A DNA stretch of 64,000 nt from CAYLPU01 sp964385635 (GCA_964385635.1 CAYLPU010000013.1:6417-70416), one strand, 5' to 3'. Positions 42,352 through 51,265 are shown, counted from the first letter of the stretch. Numbers and translations: made by a program. The notes: generated by a model from the letters alone, not told the origin.

Positions 42352-43971
42352 GTGAAGTGCATTTTGAAGTTGACATTGGTTTTCTCACTGTTGCTGATCC
42401 TGGTCGCAGCCGGCTGTGGACCGACACCTACGGAAGTGCCACCGGCAGCCACTTCTGTTCCTCCTACCGCCCCGCCGGAAGTGAAGGAGAACGTGTTCGT
42501 CTATGCCCACGGGACCACCTTCCCCGACATTGATCCCAGCATCAGTTTCTCAAATGACTCGGTCGTGATGGGCAATGCTTATGAGACACTGGTCTTCTAT
42601 AACCCGCCCGGGAGCGCGGAGGTGCTCGGCCCAGCGCTGGCTACCAGTTGGGAGGCATCGGAGGACGGCCTGATCTGGACCTTCAATCTGCAGGAGGGGG
42701 CGAAGTTCCACGACGGCACCGATTTCAACGCCGAGGCGGTGAAGTACTCTGTCGAACGGACCATAAACCTGGGCCTGGGTGCTGCTTTCATCTGGGACGC
42801 AGTGAATGAAGTAAACGTCATAGACGACTACACCGTGGAGTTCAAGCTGACATACGCCGCACCTCTGGACCTCGTCGCTGCCTCAGGGTATGGAGCCTGG
42901 ATCTTCAGCCCCACCTGCACCGAGGCCCAGGGAGAAAACGTCAGCGAGTGGTTCAATGAGGGCCATGATTGTGGAAGTGGCCCCTACATGATTGAGAGCC
43001 GAGAGCGGGGCACACGGCTGGTTATGACCCGCTTCGACGACTACTGGGGTGGCTGGAAGGAGGGCCAGTTTGGCAAGGTTGTCTTCGCGATCAACCCCGA
43101 TCCCGTCGTCCAGCAGCAGATGCTCGAGGCCGGTGAGGCAGATGCTGCCTACGGGCTACCACGGGTGAACTTCGAGGCTCTGGACGCCCGCGATGACGTT
43201 ACAGTTTACATCAACCCCAGTTTCCAGAACCTGCTGGGCCTTTTCAACATGGAGAAGGAGCCCACGAACAATGAACTGGTTCGGCAGGCCCTTTCCTATG
43301 CTTTCCCCTACGAAGAGTTCATTGAGGGTGTGATGCTGGGCCAGGCCACGCAGGCCTACGGGCCCGTTCCCGCTGGGATGTGGGGCTTCAGTGACGACCT
43401 GTTCCAATACACCCACGATCTGGACAAGGCCAGGGGACTCCTGGCTGAGGCCGGTTACCCGGAAGGCGGCTTCGACTTGCTCATGACCTACGCCACCGGT
43501 GACCTGGAGGAGGAGCAGGCGGGTGAACTGTGGAAGGCGGAGTTGGCCAAGTTGGGAGTCAACCTGGAGGTGCGGGGCATGGAATGGGAGCCCCAGTGGG
43601 ACCTGGCCATGTCGGATCCCCTCGCGGCTCAGGACATCTTCGTCATGTACTGGTGGCCTGACTACGTCACCCCCTACACCTATCTCTTCAACATGTTCCA
43701 CTGCGAAGAGGAGATCCTCTTCAACGACGGCTACTACTGCAACCCCGAGTTCGATGAACTGATTGATGAGGGCAACGAACTGTCGGCCACCGACCGTGCA
43801 GAGGCGGGGCAGCTCTTCATTGAGGCCCAGGAGATACTGATAGAAGACGCTGCAGCCATGTTCTTTTATGACCTTCCCAACGACCACGAGCTTCGGTCCG
43901 ACATCAAGGGCTACGTGGACAACCCGGCCTATCCCCACATCATCTTCGTCTACAAGCTGTGGAAGGAGTAG
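42352..43971 (+). CDS. peptide-type ABC transporter substrate-binding lipoprotein (SBP_bac_5)
   Basis: This 539-residue exported lipoprotein (start GTG 42352 behind AGAAGGAGGG) has a signal peptide ending at LVAAGC (lipid Cys about 22) and a Pro/Thr linker. The SBP_bac_5 (DppA/OppA-type) fold follows, with LATSWEASEDGLIWTFNL, GAKFHDGTDFNAEAVKYSVE and the C-terminal ligand domain. It captures di- or oligopeptides, or other small amides, outside the membrane and delivers them to the permeases downstream. It is the first gene of the 42-50 kb operon and is separated from the permease by a 20-bp hairpin (44090-44156). Confidence 0.94.
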   Translation: MKCILKLTLVFSLLLILVAAGCGPTPTEVPPAATSVPPTAPPEVKENVFVYAHGTTFPDIDPSISFSNDSVVMGNAYETLVFYNPPGSAEVLGPALATSWEASEDGLIWTFNLQEGAKFHDGTDFNAEAVKYSVERTINLGLGAAFIWDAVNEVNVIDDYTVEFKLTYAAPLDLVAASGYGAWIFSPTCTEAQGENVSEWFNEGHDCGSGPYMIESRERGTRLVMTRFDDYWGGWKEGQFGKVVFAINPDPVVQQQMLEAGEADAAYGLPRVNFEALDARDDVTVYINPSFQNLLGLFNMEKEPTNNELVRQALSYAFPYEEFIEGVMLGQATQAYGPVPAGMWGFSDDLFQYTHDLDKARGLLAEAGYPEGGFDLLMTYATGDLEEEQAGELWKAELAKLGVNLEVRGMEWEPQWDLAMSDPLAAQDIFVMYWWPDYVTPYTYLFNMFHCEEEILFNDGYYCNPEFDELIDEGNELSATDRAEAGQLFIEAQEILIEDAAAMFFYDLPNDHELRSDIKGYVDNPAYPHIIFVYKLWKE

Positions 43972-44089
43972 GGGAGATCTGAGAGTGAGGACATGCGGAA
44001 GCATGGAAGGTGGCCCATAGTCTCTTCCATGCTTTCACCTTTCCCCTCTTTATCACTCTATACTGAACGCACTCTGATTTCGTGAAAAT

Positions 44090-44156
44090 GGAGTCGAGGC
44101 TTCAGCCGGATTTGGCCCGACTTTGTCCGATTTTGACCGGCTAAAGCCTCGACTCC
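44090..44156 (+). terminator. long hairpin between substrate-binding protein and permease genes
   Basis: Arms of 20 bp (44090-44109 and 44137-44156; 19 of 20 pair) enclose a 27-nt loop. No T-run follows, so partial termination or 3'-end protection of the upstream message is more likely than full termination. The second transporter has a hairpin in the same place (53078-53113). Confidence 0.55.
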
Positions 44157-44223
44157 GGCCTACAGGGGGTCATTTCTAGACCAATCAGTTTTGCGCTCAG
44201 TATATTCTCTTTGGAAGGACTGT

Positions 44224-45246
44224 ATGCAAAAGTGGGAATACCTCGCCAAGCGGCTGGCGCTGGCTGTAGTTGTGCTTCTGAGTGTGTCAGTCATCACCTT
44301 TGTCATCTCCCGCGTTGTGCCTTCTAATCCTGCCGCTCTGTGGGTTGGTCCCCATCCCACCCAGGAGCAAATAGCCGCCGCCCGCATCAAGTTAGGTCTG
44401 GACAAACCTCTCCACGTCCAGTACTTTCGTTACATGAACGATCTACTGCACGGCGACCTCGGCGTCTCCGTGCAATCGCATCAGCCCATCCTGACTGACC
44501 TCAAGACCTATTTGCCAGCGACTCTGGAGTTGGTTATCACGGGCATGATCATGGCCGTCCTCGTCGGCATCCCTTTGGGCGTCCTCTCCGGGGCCAAGAA
44601 GGGCAGACTGCTCGACCATGCCAGCCGCTTGCTGGCTGTCGCTGGTGTCTCCATGCCTACTTTCTGGATGGCACTCTTGCTGCAATTTCTTTTCTTCGGC
44701 AGGTTGAAGCTCTTGCCCCTGTGCAGCCGGGTGGACATAGGAATCTCCCTGTACCATCCGGTTCAGCAGATCACCGGCTTCTACGTGATTGACAGTCTGG
44801 TCAGCGGCAACTGGACAGCCCTGCGCAGCACCCTCGTCCATCTCATCCTGCCGGCTTTCACGCTGGGAACTTATGCCATCGGCCTGACCATCCGCATGAC
44901 CCGCTCCACGATGATCGAGGTTCTGGAAGAGGGGTATATCACTGCCGCGCGGGCCGCAGGCATCCCGGAGCGCACCATCCTCTTCCGTTTGGCTCTCAAG
45001 AACGCTATCGTCCCTACGTTGACAGTTCTGGCGCTCTCCTTCGTCTATTCACTGACGGGGGCCATCCTGGTGGAGGTCATCTTCGCCTGGCCTGGTCTGG
45101 GCAGTTACGTCACCCGTGCTGTCCTCAGCATTGACTTTTCGGTCATCATGGCCGTCACCCTGGTGGTAACTGTCTTCTACGTCTTTATCAATCTGTTTTT
45201 GGATATCATTCAGGTCTTCCTGGACCCCCGCGTCACGCTGGGTTGA
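44224..45246 (+). CDS. ABC transporter permease (DppB-like)
   Basis: This 340-residue inner-membrane permease starts at ATG 44224 behind GGAAGGA. It has the DppB N-terminal segment (LAVVVLLSVSVITFVISRVVPSNPA), six transmembrane helices, and the EAA loop around EEGYITAARAAGIPERTIL that contacts the ATPase. It is 3' of the substrate-binding protein gene and 5' of the double racemase gene, which interrupts the usual permease pair. Confidence 0.94.
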   Translation: MQKWEYLAKRLALAVVVLLSVSVITFVISRVVPSNPAALWVGPHPTQEQIAAARIKLGLDKPLHVQYFRYMNDLLHGDLGVSVQSHQPILTDLKTYLPATLELVITGMIMAVLVGIPLGVLSGAKKGRLLDHASRLLAVAGVSMPTFWMALLLQFLFFGRLKLLPLCSRVDIGISLYHPVQQITGFYVIDSLVSGNWTALRSTLVHLILPAFTLGTYAIGLTIRMTRSTMIEVLEEGYITAARAAGIPERTILFRLALKNAIVPTLTVLALSFVYSLTGAILVEVIFAWPGLGSYVTRAVLSIDFSVIMAVTLVVTVFYVFINLFLDIIQVFLDPRVTLG

Positions 45247-45295
45247 CCAGAATCGGCCCCCATACAGAGTCTGCTGTGAGAATGGAGAATAGAGA

Positions 45296-46813
45296 ATGAA
45301 GTTTCGGGTCATTGTTCCTGTGACGACCAAAGAGTTCGTGGCCGCCACGGGGCCTCAGTATGCGGCGGCTGCCAGACCGGATGTCGAAATCAGCGTCGTC
45401 GGCCTCGACAGAGGTCCAGCCTCCCTGGAGTCTGATTACGAGGATGCTCTGGCGGTACCGGATATCCTGGCCAAGGTGCGCGCCGCAGATGCAGAGGGGA
45501 TGGACGCGGTCATCATTGATTGCATGGCCGATCCGGGCCTGGCTCCGGCACGCGAACTGGCCTCCATCCCGGTCATCGGCCCGGCACAAGCAGCGATGCA
45601 CCTGGCCGCTATCCTGGCCCATCGTTTCTCAGTGATGACAGTGCTCGAACGGGATATCCCTCTCATTGACCGCCTGGCCCGGTTGTATGGCCTGGAGGGC
45701 AACCTGGCCTCGGTTCGACCCGTCAATATCCCCGTCCTGGAGTTGGACAGGGATCGAGAACGGTTGATGGGGGCCCTGGTAGAGCAATCGGCCAGGGCTG
45801 TGGTTGAGGATGGGGCTCATATCCTGCTCTTCGGCTGCACCGGGATGAGTGGTTTAGCCCAACAGGTGGAACAGGCTCTGGCGGAACTGGGCTGCACGGT
45901 GCCGGTCATTGATCCATCCCTGGCTGCCCTGAAACTGGCCGAAGGTCTGGCCGACATGAGCCTTTCTCACAGCAAGCGCACCTATCCTCCTCCACCGCCC
46001 AAGGAGGTCGCCGGCTATCCTCAGGAAGCCGGAGGCGGGTATGGCAACCCGCCCTACTCGTATCCCGGTGAACTGCGAAAAAGGGCCAGGATCCGCGTCA
46101 TCGTACCTGTGGTGGGAGAGCACTGGATCGCTCCCGTCCAGGAGGCTTATGACCGGGCGGGTCGATCCGGCACGGAGGTCAGCGCCGTGGCCGTTGATAG
46201 GGGCCCATCCTCCATCGAATCGGTGTACGATGAGGCGCTGGCCGTCCCCGGTGTCTTATCCAGGGTGCGATCCGCCGAGACGGAGGGGGTGGACGCGGTG
46301 GTTCTCGACTGCATGGCCGATCCGGGTCTCGACCCGGCCCGCGAGTTGGCCTCCATCCCCGTCATTGGCCCCGCTCAGGCAGCAATGCATCTGGCGGCCC
46401 TGCTCGCTCATCGGTTTTCGGTCATCACCGTTCTGGAGCAAGGCATCCCGAGAGTCCAGCGCCAGATTCTGCGCTACGGCCTGGCAGGGAAGGCCGCCTC
46501 GGTGCGGGCCATCAACATCCCTGTCCTGGAGATGGGTGAGGATCGGGAGCGGGTGACGAGAGCTGTGATTGAGGAAGCAGCCAGGGCGGTGCGCGAGGAC
46601 GGAGCCCACATTATCGTTCCCGGCTGCACGGAGATGATCGGGATGGCTCCGGCGGTGCAGGAGGGCCTGGCGGAGCGAGGCTGCGAGGTGCCGGTCATTG
46701 ACCCACCGGCGGCGGCGATTAAGCTGGCCGAGGGGCTGGTCGACATGGGCCTGTCCCACAGCAAGCGCACCTATCCTCTGCCACCTGACAAGAAGATCGT
46801 AGGTTATCCGTAG
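45296..46813 (+). CDS. fused double Asp/Glu/hydantoin racemase
   Basis: This 505-residue cytoplasmic protein contains two complete racemase domains of the Asp/Glu/hydantoin superfamily: domain 1 about 1-235, a Pro/Gly linker, and domain 2 about 265-505. Each keeps the two catalytic cysteines (Cys76 in IIDCMADPG and Cys181 in LFGCTGM; Cys339 in VLDCMADPG and Cys444 in VPGCTEM). The halves share long near-identical runs such as ASIPVIGPAQAAMHLAA and both end in LSHSKRTYP. Ordinary hydantoin racemases are about 240 residues and act as oligomers, so this is a fused dimer. It would racemise hydantoins or similar acidic substrates for the hydrolases of the island. Its start is behind a few GAATAGA-type repeats. 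Confidence 0.88.
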   Translation: MKFRVIVPVTTKEFVAATGPQYAAAARPDVEISVVGLDRGPASLESDYEDALAVPDILAKVRAADAEGMDAVIIDCMADPGLAPARELASIPVIGPAQAAMHLAAILAHRFSVMTVLERDIPLIDRLARLYGLEGNLASVRPVNIPVLELDRDRERLMGALVEQSARAVVEDGAHILLFGCTGMSGLAQQVEQALAELGCTVPVIDPSLAALKLAEGLADMSLSHSKRTYPPPPPKEVAGYPQEAGGGYGNPPYSYPGELRKRARIRVIVPVVGEHWIAPVQEAYDRAGRSGTEVSAVAVDRGPSSIESVYDEALAVPGVLSRVRSAETEGVDAVVLDCMADPGLDPARELASIPVIGPAQAAMHLAALLAHRFSVITVLEQGIPRVQRQILRYGLAGKAASVRAINIPVLEMGEDRERVTRAVIEEAARAVREDGAHIIVPGCTEMIGMAPAVQEGLAERGCEVPVIDPPAAAIKLAEGLVDMGLSHSKRTYPLPPDKKIVGYP

Positions 46814-46815
46814 GA

Positions 46816-46837
46816 GGGCAGACACGTGGGTCTGCCC
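46816..46837 (+). terminator. hairpin after the double racemase gene
   Basis: GGGCAGAC (46816-46823) and GTCTGCCC (46830-46837) form an 8-bp stem with an ACGTGG loop, 2 bp past the gene. A related GGCAGAC/GTCTGCC hairpin follows the decarboxylase gene at 61773-61792. Confidence 0.5.
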
Positions 46838-46846
46838 CCCAGATAA

Positions 46847-46924
46847 AGATAAAAAATCTGTGAGAACCTGTTTCATCTGTGTGTATCCGTGTGCTATTTG
46901 TGCCTGTTTTGGGAAGAGCCTGAT
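46847..46924 (+). repeat. 78-bp direct repeat, copy 1
   Basis: This segment recurs exactly 2000 bp downstream at 48847-48924 with only two base differences. Each copy lies just upstream of a transporter gene (permease here, ATPase there). It is not coding in itself. Confidence 0.9.
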
Positions 46925-46936
46925 CAGGAGAATGTT

Positions 46937-47845
46937 ATGTCCGTAGCGGAGAGATGGCTGGGCGATTGGGGCCGCCGGCAAGGGGCTCACCTTGAGGAGT
47001 ACCGCCTGGTGGCCCGCGCCTTCCGGCGCGATTGGTTAGGCGTGTTCAGCCTGTTGCTGATTGTGGCCTTTGTGCTGGGGGCCATCTTTGCCCCCTACCT
47101 CACCCCCTACCCGGAGGAGGGTCGGGGAGAACCTAATCTGGTCAACAAGTTCCTGCCACCCGGCCGTGAACACCCTTTCGGCACCGACTACCTGGGACGC
47201 GATGTCCTGGCCCGCGTCCTTTTCGGCGGCCGTAGCTCTCTCGGTATCGGCTTCCTGGTGGTGACCATTGCTGTGGCCATTGGCACGCCTCTGGGCGCTG
47301 TAGCGGGTTACTCCGGGCGATGGCTGGACGAGGCCATCATGCGCATAACTGACATATGGTTGTCTTTTCCGCCCTTGCTGCTGGCCATCGCCATTGCTGC
47401 CGCCCTGGGCCCTAGCCTCACCAACGTCATGATTGCCATCGCCCTCACCTGGTGGCCCTGGTACACCCGTCTGGTGCGGGCGCAGACGGTCTCTCTGCGC
47501 GAACGCTTCTTTATTGAGGCTGCGCGAGGCATGGGTGTGAACAGAATGACCATTATCTTCCGGCACATCCTGCCCAATGTCATAACACCGGTCGTGGTAC
47601 AGAGCACTATGGACATCGGTTCGGCCATCCTCACCGGGGCGGCGATGAGCTTCATCGGCCTGGGGGCTCAGCCCCCTACCCCCGACTGGGGGCAGATGAT
47701 CAGCAAAGGCCGTATCTACATCATGGGCCAGCCCTGGTACGGCACATTCCCAGGCCTGGCCATCTTCCTGGTCACGTTGGCCTTCAACCTGCTGGGCGAT
47801 ACGATCCGCGATGTGGCCGATCCCCGTTCTCGGAGGGCCGCTTGA
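46937..47845 (+). CDS. ABC transporter permease (DppC-like)
   Basis: This 302-residue inner-membrane permease starts at ATG 46937 behind CAGGAGAA. It has the DppC N-terminus (FRRDWLGVFSLLLIVAFVLGA), the periplasmic PFGTDYLGRDVLARVLFGGR motif, six helices, and the EAA loop ERFFIEAARGMGVNRMTIIFRHILPN. It pairs with the permease at 44224. It follows the first 78-bp repeat, and the ATPase gene begins 10 bp after its stop. Confidence 0.94.
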   Translation: MSVAERWLGDWGRRQGAHLEEYRLVARAFRRDWLGVFSLLLIVAFVLGAIFAPYLTPYPEEGRGEPNLVNKFLPPGREHPFGTDYLGRDVLARVLFGGRSSLGIGFLVVTIAVAIGTPLGAVAGYSGRWLDEAIMRITDIWLSFPPLLLAIAIAAALGPSLTNVMIAIALTWWPWYTRLVRAQTVSLRERFFIEAARGMGVNRMTIIFRHILPNVITPVVVQSTMDIGSAILTGAAMSFIGLGAQPPTPDWGQMISKGRIYIMGQPWYGTFPGLAIFLVTLAFNLLGDTIRDVADPRSRRAA

Positions 47846-47855
47846 GGGGTTCTTG

Positions 47856-48836
47856 ATGAATGAGCCACTAGTTTCCATTGAGAACTTACACGTCCGCTTC
47901 CGTACCTACGCTGGTCAGGTGCACGCCGTCAACGGCGTCAGCCTGGATATCGGGCCAGGCGAGATCTTTGGCCTGGTGGGTGAGACCGGATGCGGCAAGA
48001 CGGTGACCGGCCTCTCGCTCCTCCGTCTGGTTCCACCTCCAGGTGAGATCACGGCTGGCCGAATCACCTTCGATGGCCAGGACATTCTGTCTCTGAGCGA
48101 GCAGGAGATGCGGGATATCCGTGGGGCGCGCATCGCCATGATCTTCCAGGACCCGGCTGCCTCCCTCAACCCTGTCTTCACCGCAGGAGAGCAGATCGAG
48201 ATGGTGATCCGCCAACATCAACCGGTGTCGCGGAGGGTCGCTCGCCAGCGGACTCTGGAGATGCTGGAGACCGTAGGCCTGCCAGACCCGCCGCAGATTG
48301 TCAGGGCCTATCCCCATGAACTGAGTGGGGGGATGCAGCAGCGGGTGATGATCGGACTGGCCCTGGCCTCCAACGCCGGCCTGCTCATCGCTGATGAGCC
48401 GACCACCGCCCTGGACGTGACCATTCAGGCCCAGATTCTGGCCCTTCTCACTCAATTGAAAGAGAGCCGGGGGCTCTCCATCCTTCTCATCACTCACAAC
48501 CTGGGTGTAGTGGCCGAGACCTGCGACCGGGTGGCCGTGTTATACATGGGCCACGTGGTGGAGAAAGGCCGCGCACGGGATATATTCAAGGAGATGAAAC
48601 ATCCCTATACTCAGGGACTGCTGGCGGCCATCCCCCGGCCAGGCAGCCATGGCGAGCCTTTGCAGGCCATCAGCGGTTCAGTGCCCAGCGGCCTGGTCGT
48701 CTTCCCTGGCTGCTCCTTCGAGCCCCGTTGTCCTTCTGCCATGGAGGTCTGTCGCCAGGCCCCTCCGCCCCTGGTGCGCGTCGGTGAGGAGCACTACGTG
48801 GCTTGCTATCAGTTCGTGGAAAGGGGCCTGCCCTGA
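47856..48836 (+). CDS. ABC transporter ATP-binding protein (DppD-like)
   Basis: This 326-residue peptide-transport ATPase has Walker A GETGCGKT, Q-loop IFQDPAASLNPVF, signature LSGGMQQRV, Walker B LLIADEPTTALD and H-loop ITHNLG. The C-terminal oligo_HPY cysteine motif (FPGCSFEPRCPSAMEVC) is typical of DppD/OppD and may hold an iron-sulphur cluster. It starts at ATG 47856, 10 bp after the permease stop. It powers the transporter of this operon together with the second ATPase at 48955. Confidence 0.95.
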   Translation: MNEPLVSIENLHVRFRTYAGQVHAVNGVSLDIGPGEIFGLVGETGCGKTVTGLSLLRLVPPPGEITAGRITFDGQDILSLSEQEMRDIRGARIAMIFQDPAASLNPVFTAGEQIEMVIRQHQPVSRRVARQRTLEMLETVGLPDPPQIVRAYPHELSGGMQQRVMIGLALASNAGLLIADEPTTALDVTIQAQILALLTQLKESRGLSILLITHNLGVVAETCDRVAVLYMGHVVEKGRARDIFKEMKHPYTQGLLAAIPRPGSHGEPLQAISGSVPSGLVVFPGCSFEPRCPSAMEVCRQAPPPLVRVGEEHYVACYQFVERGLP

Positions 48837-48846
48837 GCCCTTCTGA

Positions 48847-48924
48847 AGATAAAAAATCTGTGAGAACCCGCTTCATCTGTGTGTATCCGTGTGCTATTTG
48901 TGCCTGTTTTGGGAAGAGCCTGAG
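48847..48924 (+). repeat. 78-bp direct repeat, copy 2
   Basis: Second copy of the segment at 46847-46924, 76 of 78 bases identical and exactly 2000 bp away. It sits in the 118-bp gap ahead of the second ATPase gene. Confidence 0.9.
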
Positions 48925-48954
48925 CAGTCACGTTTCGATAAGTGGAGGGATAGT

Positions 48955-49941
48955 TTGGCCATTCTGGTGGAAGTGCGGGGGCTAACAAAATACTTTGCCC
49001 AACGCGCTCGCCTCTTCGGTCTGCGTGCCCAGCCAGCAGTGCGGGCTGTGGATGGGGTGAGCCTGACAGTGAAACGGCAAGAAACCCTGGGGGTGGTAGG
49101 TGAATCAGGCTGCGGCAAGACCACGCTGGGGCGGTGCATTTCGCGTCTCATCGAGCCGACGGGCGGTGAGGTTTTGTTTGAAGGGGTCAATATCCTGACC
49201 CTGGGCTCCACCGAAATGCGCCGCCAGCGGCGCGACATGCAGATGGTGTTTCAGAATCCCTTCTCCTCGCTCGATCCTCGCCTCAACGTGCTGAGGCTGG
49301 TGTCCGAGCCGCTGCGCACTCACACGGACTTGCGAGGAGAACCGCTGGCGGCACGAGTGGTGGAACTTTTGGAGCGGGTGGGGCTGAAGAGAGAGCACCT
49401 CTATCGTTACCCCCACGAGTTCTCCGGCGGCCAGTGCCAGCGCATCGCCGTGGCCCGGGCGCTGGCACTCAATCCCAAACTGCTGATTCTGGATGAACCC
49501 ACCTCGGCTCTCGACGTCTCGGTACAGGCTCAGATTCTTAATTTGTTGCACGAACTACAGCGTGAGTTTGGTCTCGCTTATCTCTTCATCTCTCATGATC
49601 TGAGTGTGGTGCAACACATCAGCGACCGCATCGCTGTGATGTACCTGGGTAAGGTGGTCGAGTTGAGCACGTCCGAGACGATCTTTCCTTCGACAGGCTC
49701 AGGACACCGTGGTGGGGACCTTCACCCATACACTGAAGCCCTTCTCTCCTCGACTCCTATCCCTGATCCCGACACTAAAAGAAAGCGAATCGTATTGGAG
49801 GGAGGAGTGCCCAGCCCGATTAACCCGCCCCCGGGCTGTCGCTTCCACCCCCGCTGTCCCAAAGCCATGCCGCTCTGCTCTCAAGTGGAGCCAGAGTTGG
49901 TAGATGTCGGCGATGGCCACATGGTGGCCTGTCACAGATAG
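48955..49941 (+). CDS. ABC transporter ATP-binding protein (DppF-like)
   Basis: This 328-residue second ATPase of the operon is taken from TTG 48955, where GGAGGGA lies 5 nt upstream; a longer frame begins in the 78-bp repeat. It has Walker A GESGCGKT, QNPFSSLDPR, signature FSGGQCQRI, Walker B LLILDEPTSALD, H-loop ISHDLS, and the oligo_HPY motif PPGCRFHPRCPKAMPLC. Between ETIFP and LHPYTEALL there is an extra STGSGHRGGD stretch that relatives lack. It is encoded by a 21-nt repeat (49686-49706) and adjacent bases, and the frame is kept. The insert lies in a surface loop, so the protein is probably functional. Confidence 0.93.
   Translation: MAILVEVRGLTKYFAQRARLFGLRAQPAVRAVDGVSLTVKRQETLGVVGESGCGKTTLGRCISRLIEPTGGEVLFEGVNILTLGSTEMRRQRRDMQMVFQNPFSSLDPRLNVLRLVSEPLRTHTDLRGEPLAARVVELLERVGLKREHLYRYPHEFSGGQCQRIAVARALALNPKLLILDEPTSALDVSVQAQILNLLHELQREFGLAYLFISHDLSVVQHISDRIAVMYLGKVVELSTSETIFPSTGSGHRGGDLHPYTEALLSSTPIPDPDTKRKRIVLEGGVPSPINPPPGCRFHPRCPKAMPLCSQVEPELVDVGDGHMVACHR
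49686..49706 (+). repeat. 21-nt dispersed repeat inside the ATPase gene
   Basis: TCCTTCGACAGG...AGGACA is an exact match, in opposite orientation, to 51245-51265. It inserts extra residues in frame into the ATPase. I recall similar sequences being common between genes in related bacteria. Confidence 0.75.
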
Positions 49942-49994
49942 AAGAATAGAAGAATAGAAGAATAGAGAATAGAGAATAGAGAATAGAGAATAAA
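49936..49994 (+). repeat. tandem 8-mer/7-mer repeat ahead of the DUF917 gene
   Basis: Three units of an 8-mer (GATAGAAG-like) pass into about five units of the 7-mer GAATAGA. The tract begins in the last codon of the ATPase gene and ends 14 bp before the ATG at 50009, next to its ribosome site. Shorter versions occur before 45296. Confidence 0.8.
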
Positions 49995-50008
49995 GGGAGG
50001 TTGAAACG

Positions 50009-51142
50009 ATGCCACGAGGAACGTTACGCAACAGACAAGACTGCGAGGACTTTACATGCGGGTGCCTTTTCATGGGTACCGGTGGTGGTGGAGGAATCGA
50101 GTGGGGCACGAGGATGCTCGACGCGGCTCTGGAGGAGGGACTCAACATCGAGTGGGTGGATGTGTCGGAAATACCTGACGATGTTTGGACCTGCACCCCC
50201 TATGGCATGGGCTCCATCGCTCCACCCACGCCCGAGACTGAGGCGGAGATAAAGCGCATGGGCCTGGTGGACAGGCTGGGGGATCGGGCGATGGAGGTAG
50301 CCGTGCAGGAGTTGGGCAAATATGCTGCCGTGGAGATCGGGGTCATTGTGGCAGCCGAATTGGGGGCGGGCAATACCCCGGCGCCGTTGATCACCGGGGT
50401 GCGTCTGGGCATCCCTGTGGTGGACGGTGATTATGCCGGCCGGGCCATCCCCGAGGAGATGCAGGGCACGCCCTACCTCTACGGTAAGGACAGCTTCCCG
50501 CTGGCCAGCGTGGACCGCTGGGGCAACGTTGTTATCCTCAAGGAGGCTTGTAGCCCCCACATGCTGGAGCGCATCGGTAAGATGATGGCCGTAGCCGCCT
50601 TCGGCACGTGCACCATCGCCGCCACTTTGCTCAGTGGGCGTGAGATGAAGGAGATAGTGGTTCCCGGCACCCTCACCAGGTGCCTGAGTCTGGGACGCGC
50701 TGTCCGCCAGGCGCGAGAGCAAGGCGATGATCCCGTCCAGGCCGCCATTGAGCACACCGGCGGCTGGCTGCTCTTCGAGGGAGAGGTAACTGGCAAGGAC
50801 TGGGAGGGTCGCGGGGGCTACATGTTCGGCACCACCCATATCAAAGGCACGGGGGACTACGCTGGTCACACCCTCGATGTCTGGTTCAAGAACGAGAACC
50901 ACGTCTCCTGGCTGGACGGGGAGCCTTACGTCTGCAGCCCCGACCTGGTAGCCATCGTGGACCGGGAGACGGGCGAGGGGTTCACCAACACGGTTATTGA
51001 CGCTGGTCACCGGGTGGCTGTGGTGGGCATCAAGGGATTGGAAGCCTTTCGTTCGGAGCGGGGGCTGGCCGGCGCTGGCCCGCGACACTTCGGCTTTGAC
51101 ATTGACTACGTCCCTATCGAGAAGCTGATGGAAGGTAAATAG
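50009..51142 (+). CDS. DUF917 family protein (hydantoinase-associated)
   Basis: This 377-residue cytoplasmic protein is of the DUF917 family, which is often found beside hydantoinase and oxoprolinase genes. The N-terminus (DCEDFTCGCLFMGTGGGGG) and GNTPAPLITGVRLGIPVVDGDYAGRAIPEEMQG are characteristic. The family is not well characterised; a role with HyuA-type enzymes in cyclic-amide breakdown fits the neighbours (racemases, HyuA at 63241, peptide transporters). GGGAGGTTGAAACG precedes the ATG. It is the last gene of the first transporter operon and follows a tandem repeat. Confidence 0.88.
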   Translation: MPRGTLRNRQDCEDFTCGCLFMGTGGGGGIEWGTRMLDAALEEGLNIEWVDVSEIPDDVWTCTPYGMGSIAPPTPETEAEIKRMGLVDRLGDRAMEVAVQELGKYAAVEIGVIVAAELGAGNTPAPLITGVRLGIPVVDGDYAGRAIPEEMQGTPYLYGKDSFPLASVDRWGNVVILKEACSPHMLERIGKMMAVAAFGTCTIAATLLSGREMKEIVVPGTLTRCLSLGRAVRQAREQGDDPVQAAIEHTGGWLLFEGEVTGKDWEGRGGYMFGTTHIKGTGDYAGHTLDVWFKNENHVSWLDGEPYVCSPDLVAIVDRETGEGFTNTVIDAGHRVAVVGIKGLEAFRSERGLAGAGPRHFGFDIDYVPIEKLMEGK

Positions 51143-51244
51143 GCCATTGGCCGTTCGGCACGGCATCGAAGACGGGGTCTTGACATCCGGCGATTTCTCC
51201 GTATACTAATCGCATCGCAGATTCAGGCGAACCGATGTGCTGCA

Positions 51245-51265
51245 TGTCCTGAGCCTGTCGAAGGA
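51245..51265 (-). repeat. 21-nt dispersed repeat, intergenic copy
   Basis: Reverse complement of the segment at 49686-49706 (perfect match), in the gap between the DUF917 gene and the leader of the second transporter. Confidence 0.75.

Noticed and set aside
49699..50196. Minus-strand frame with a hydrophobic LYSLFSILYSLFFYSS stretch
   Set aside because: The hydrophobic part is only the GAATAGA tandem repeat read backwards, and the frame overlaps two well-supported genes.
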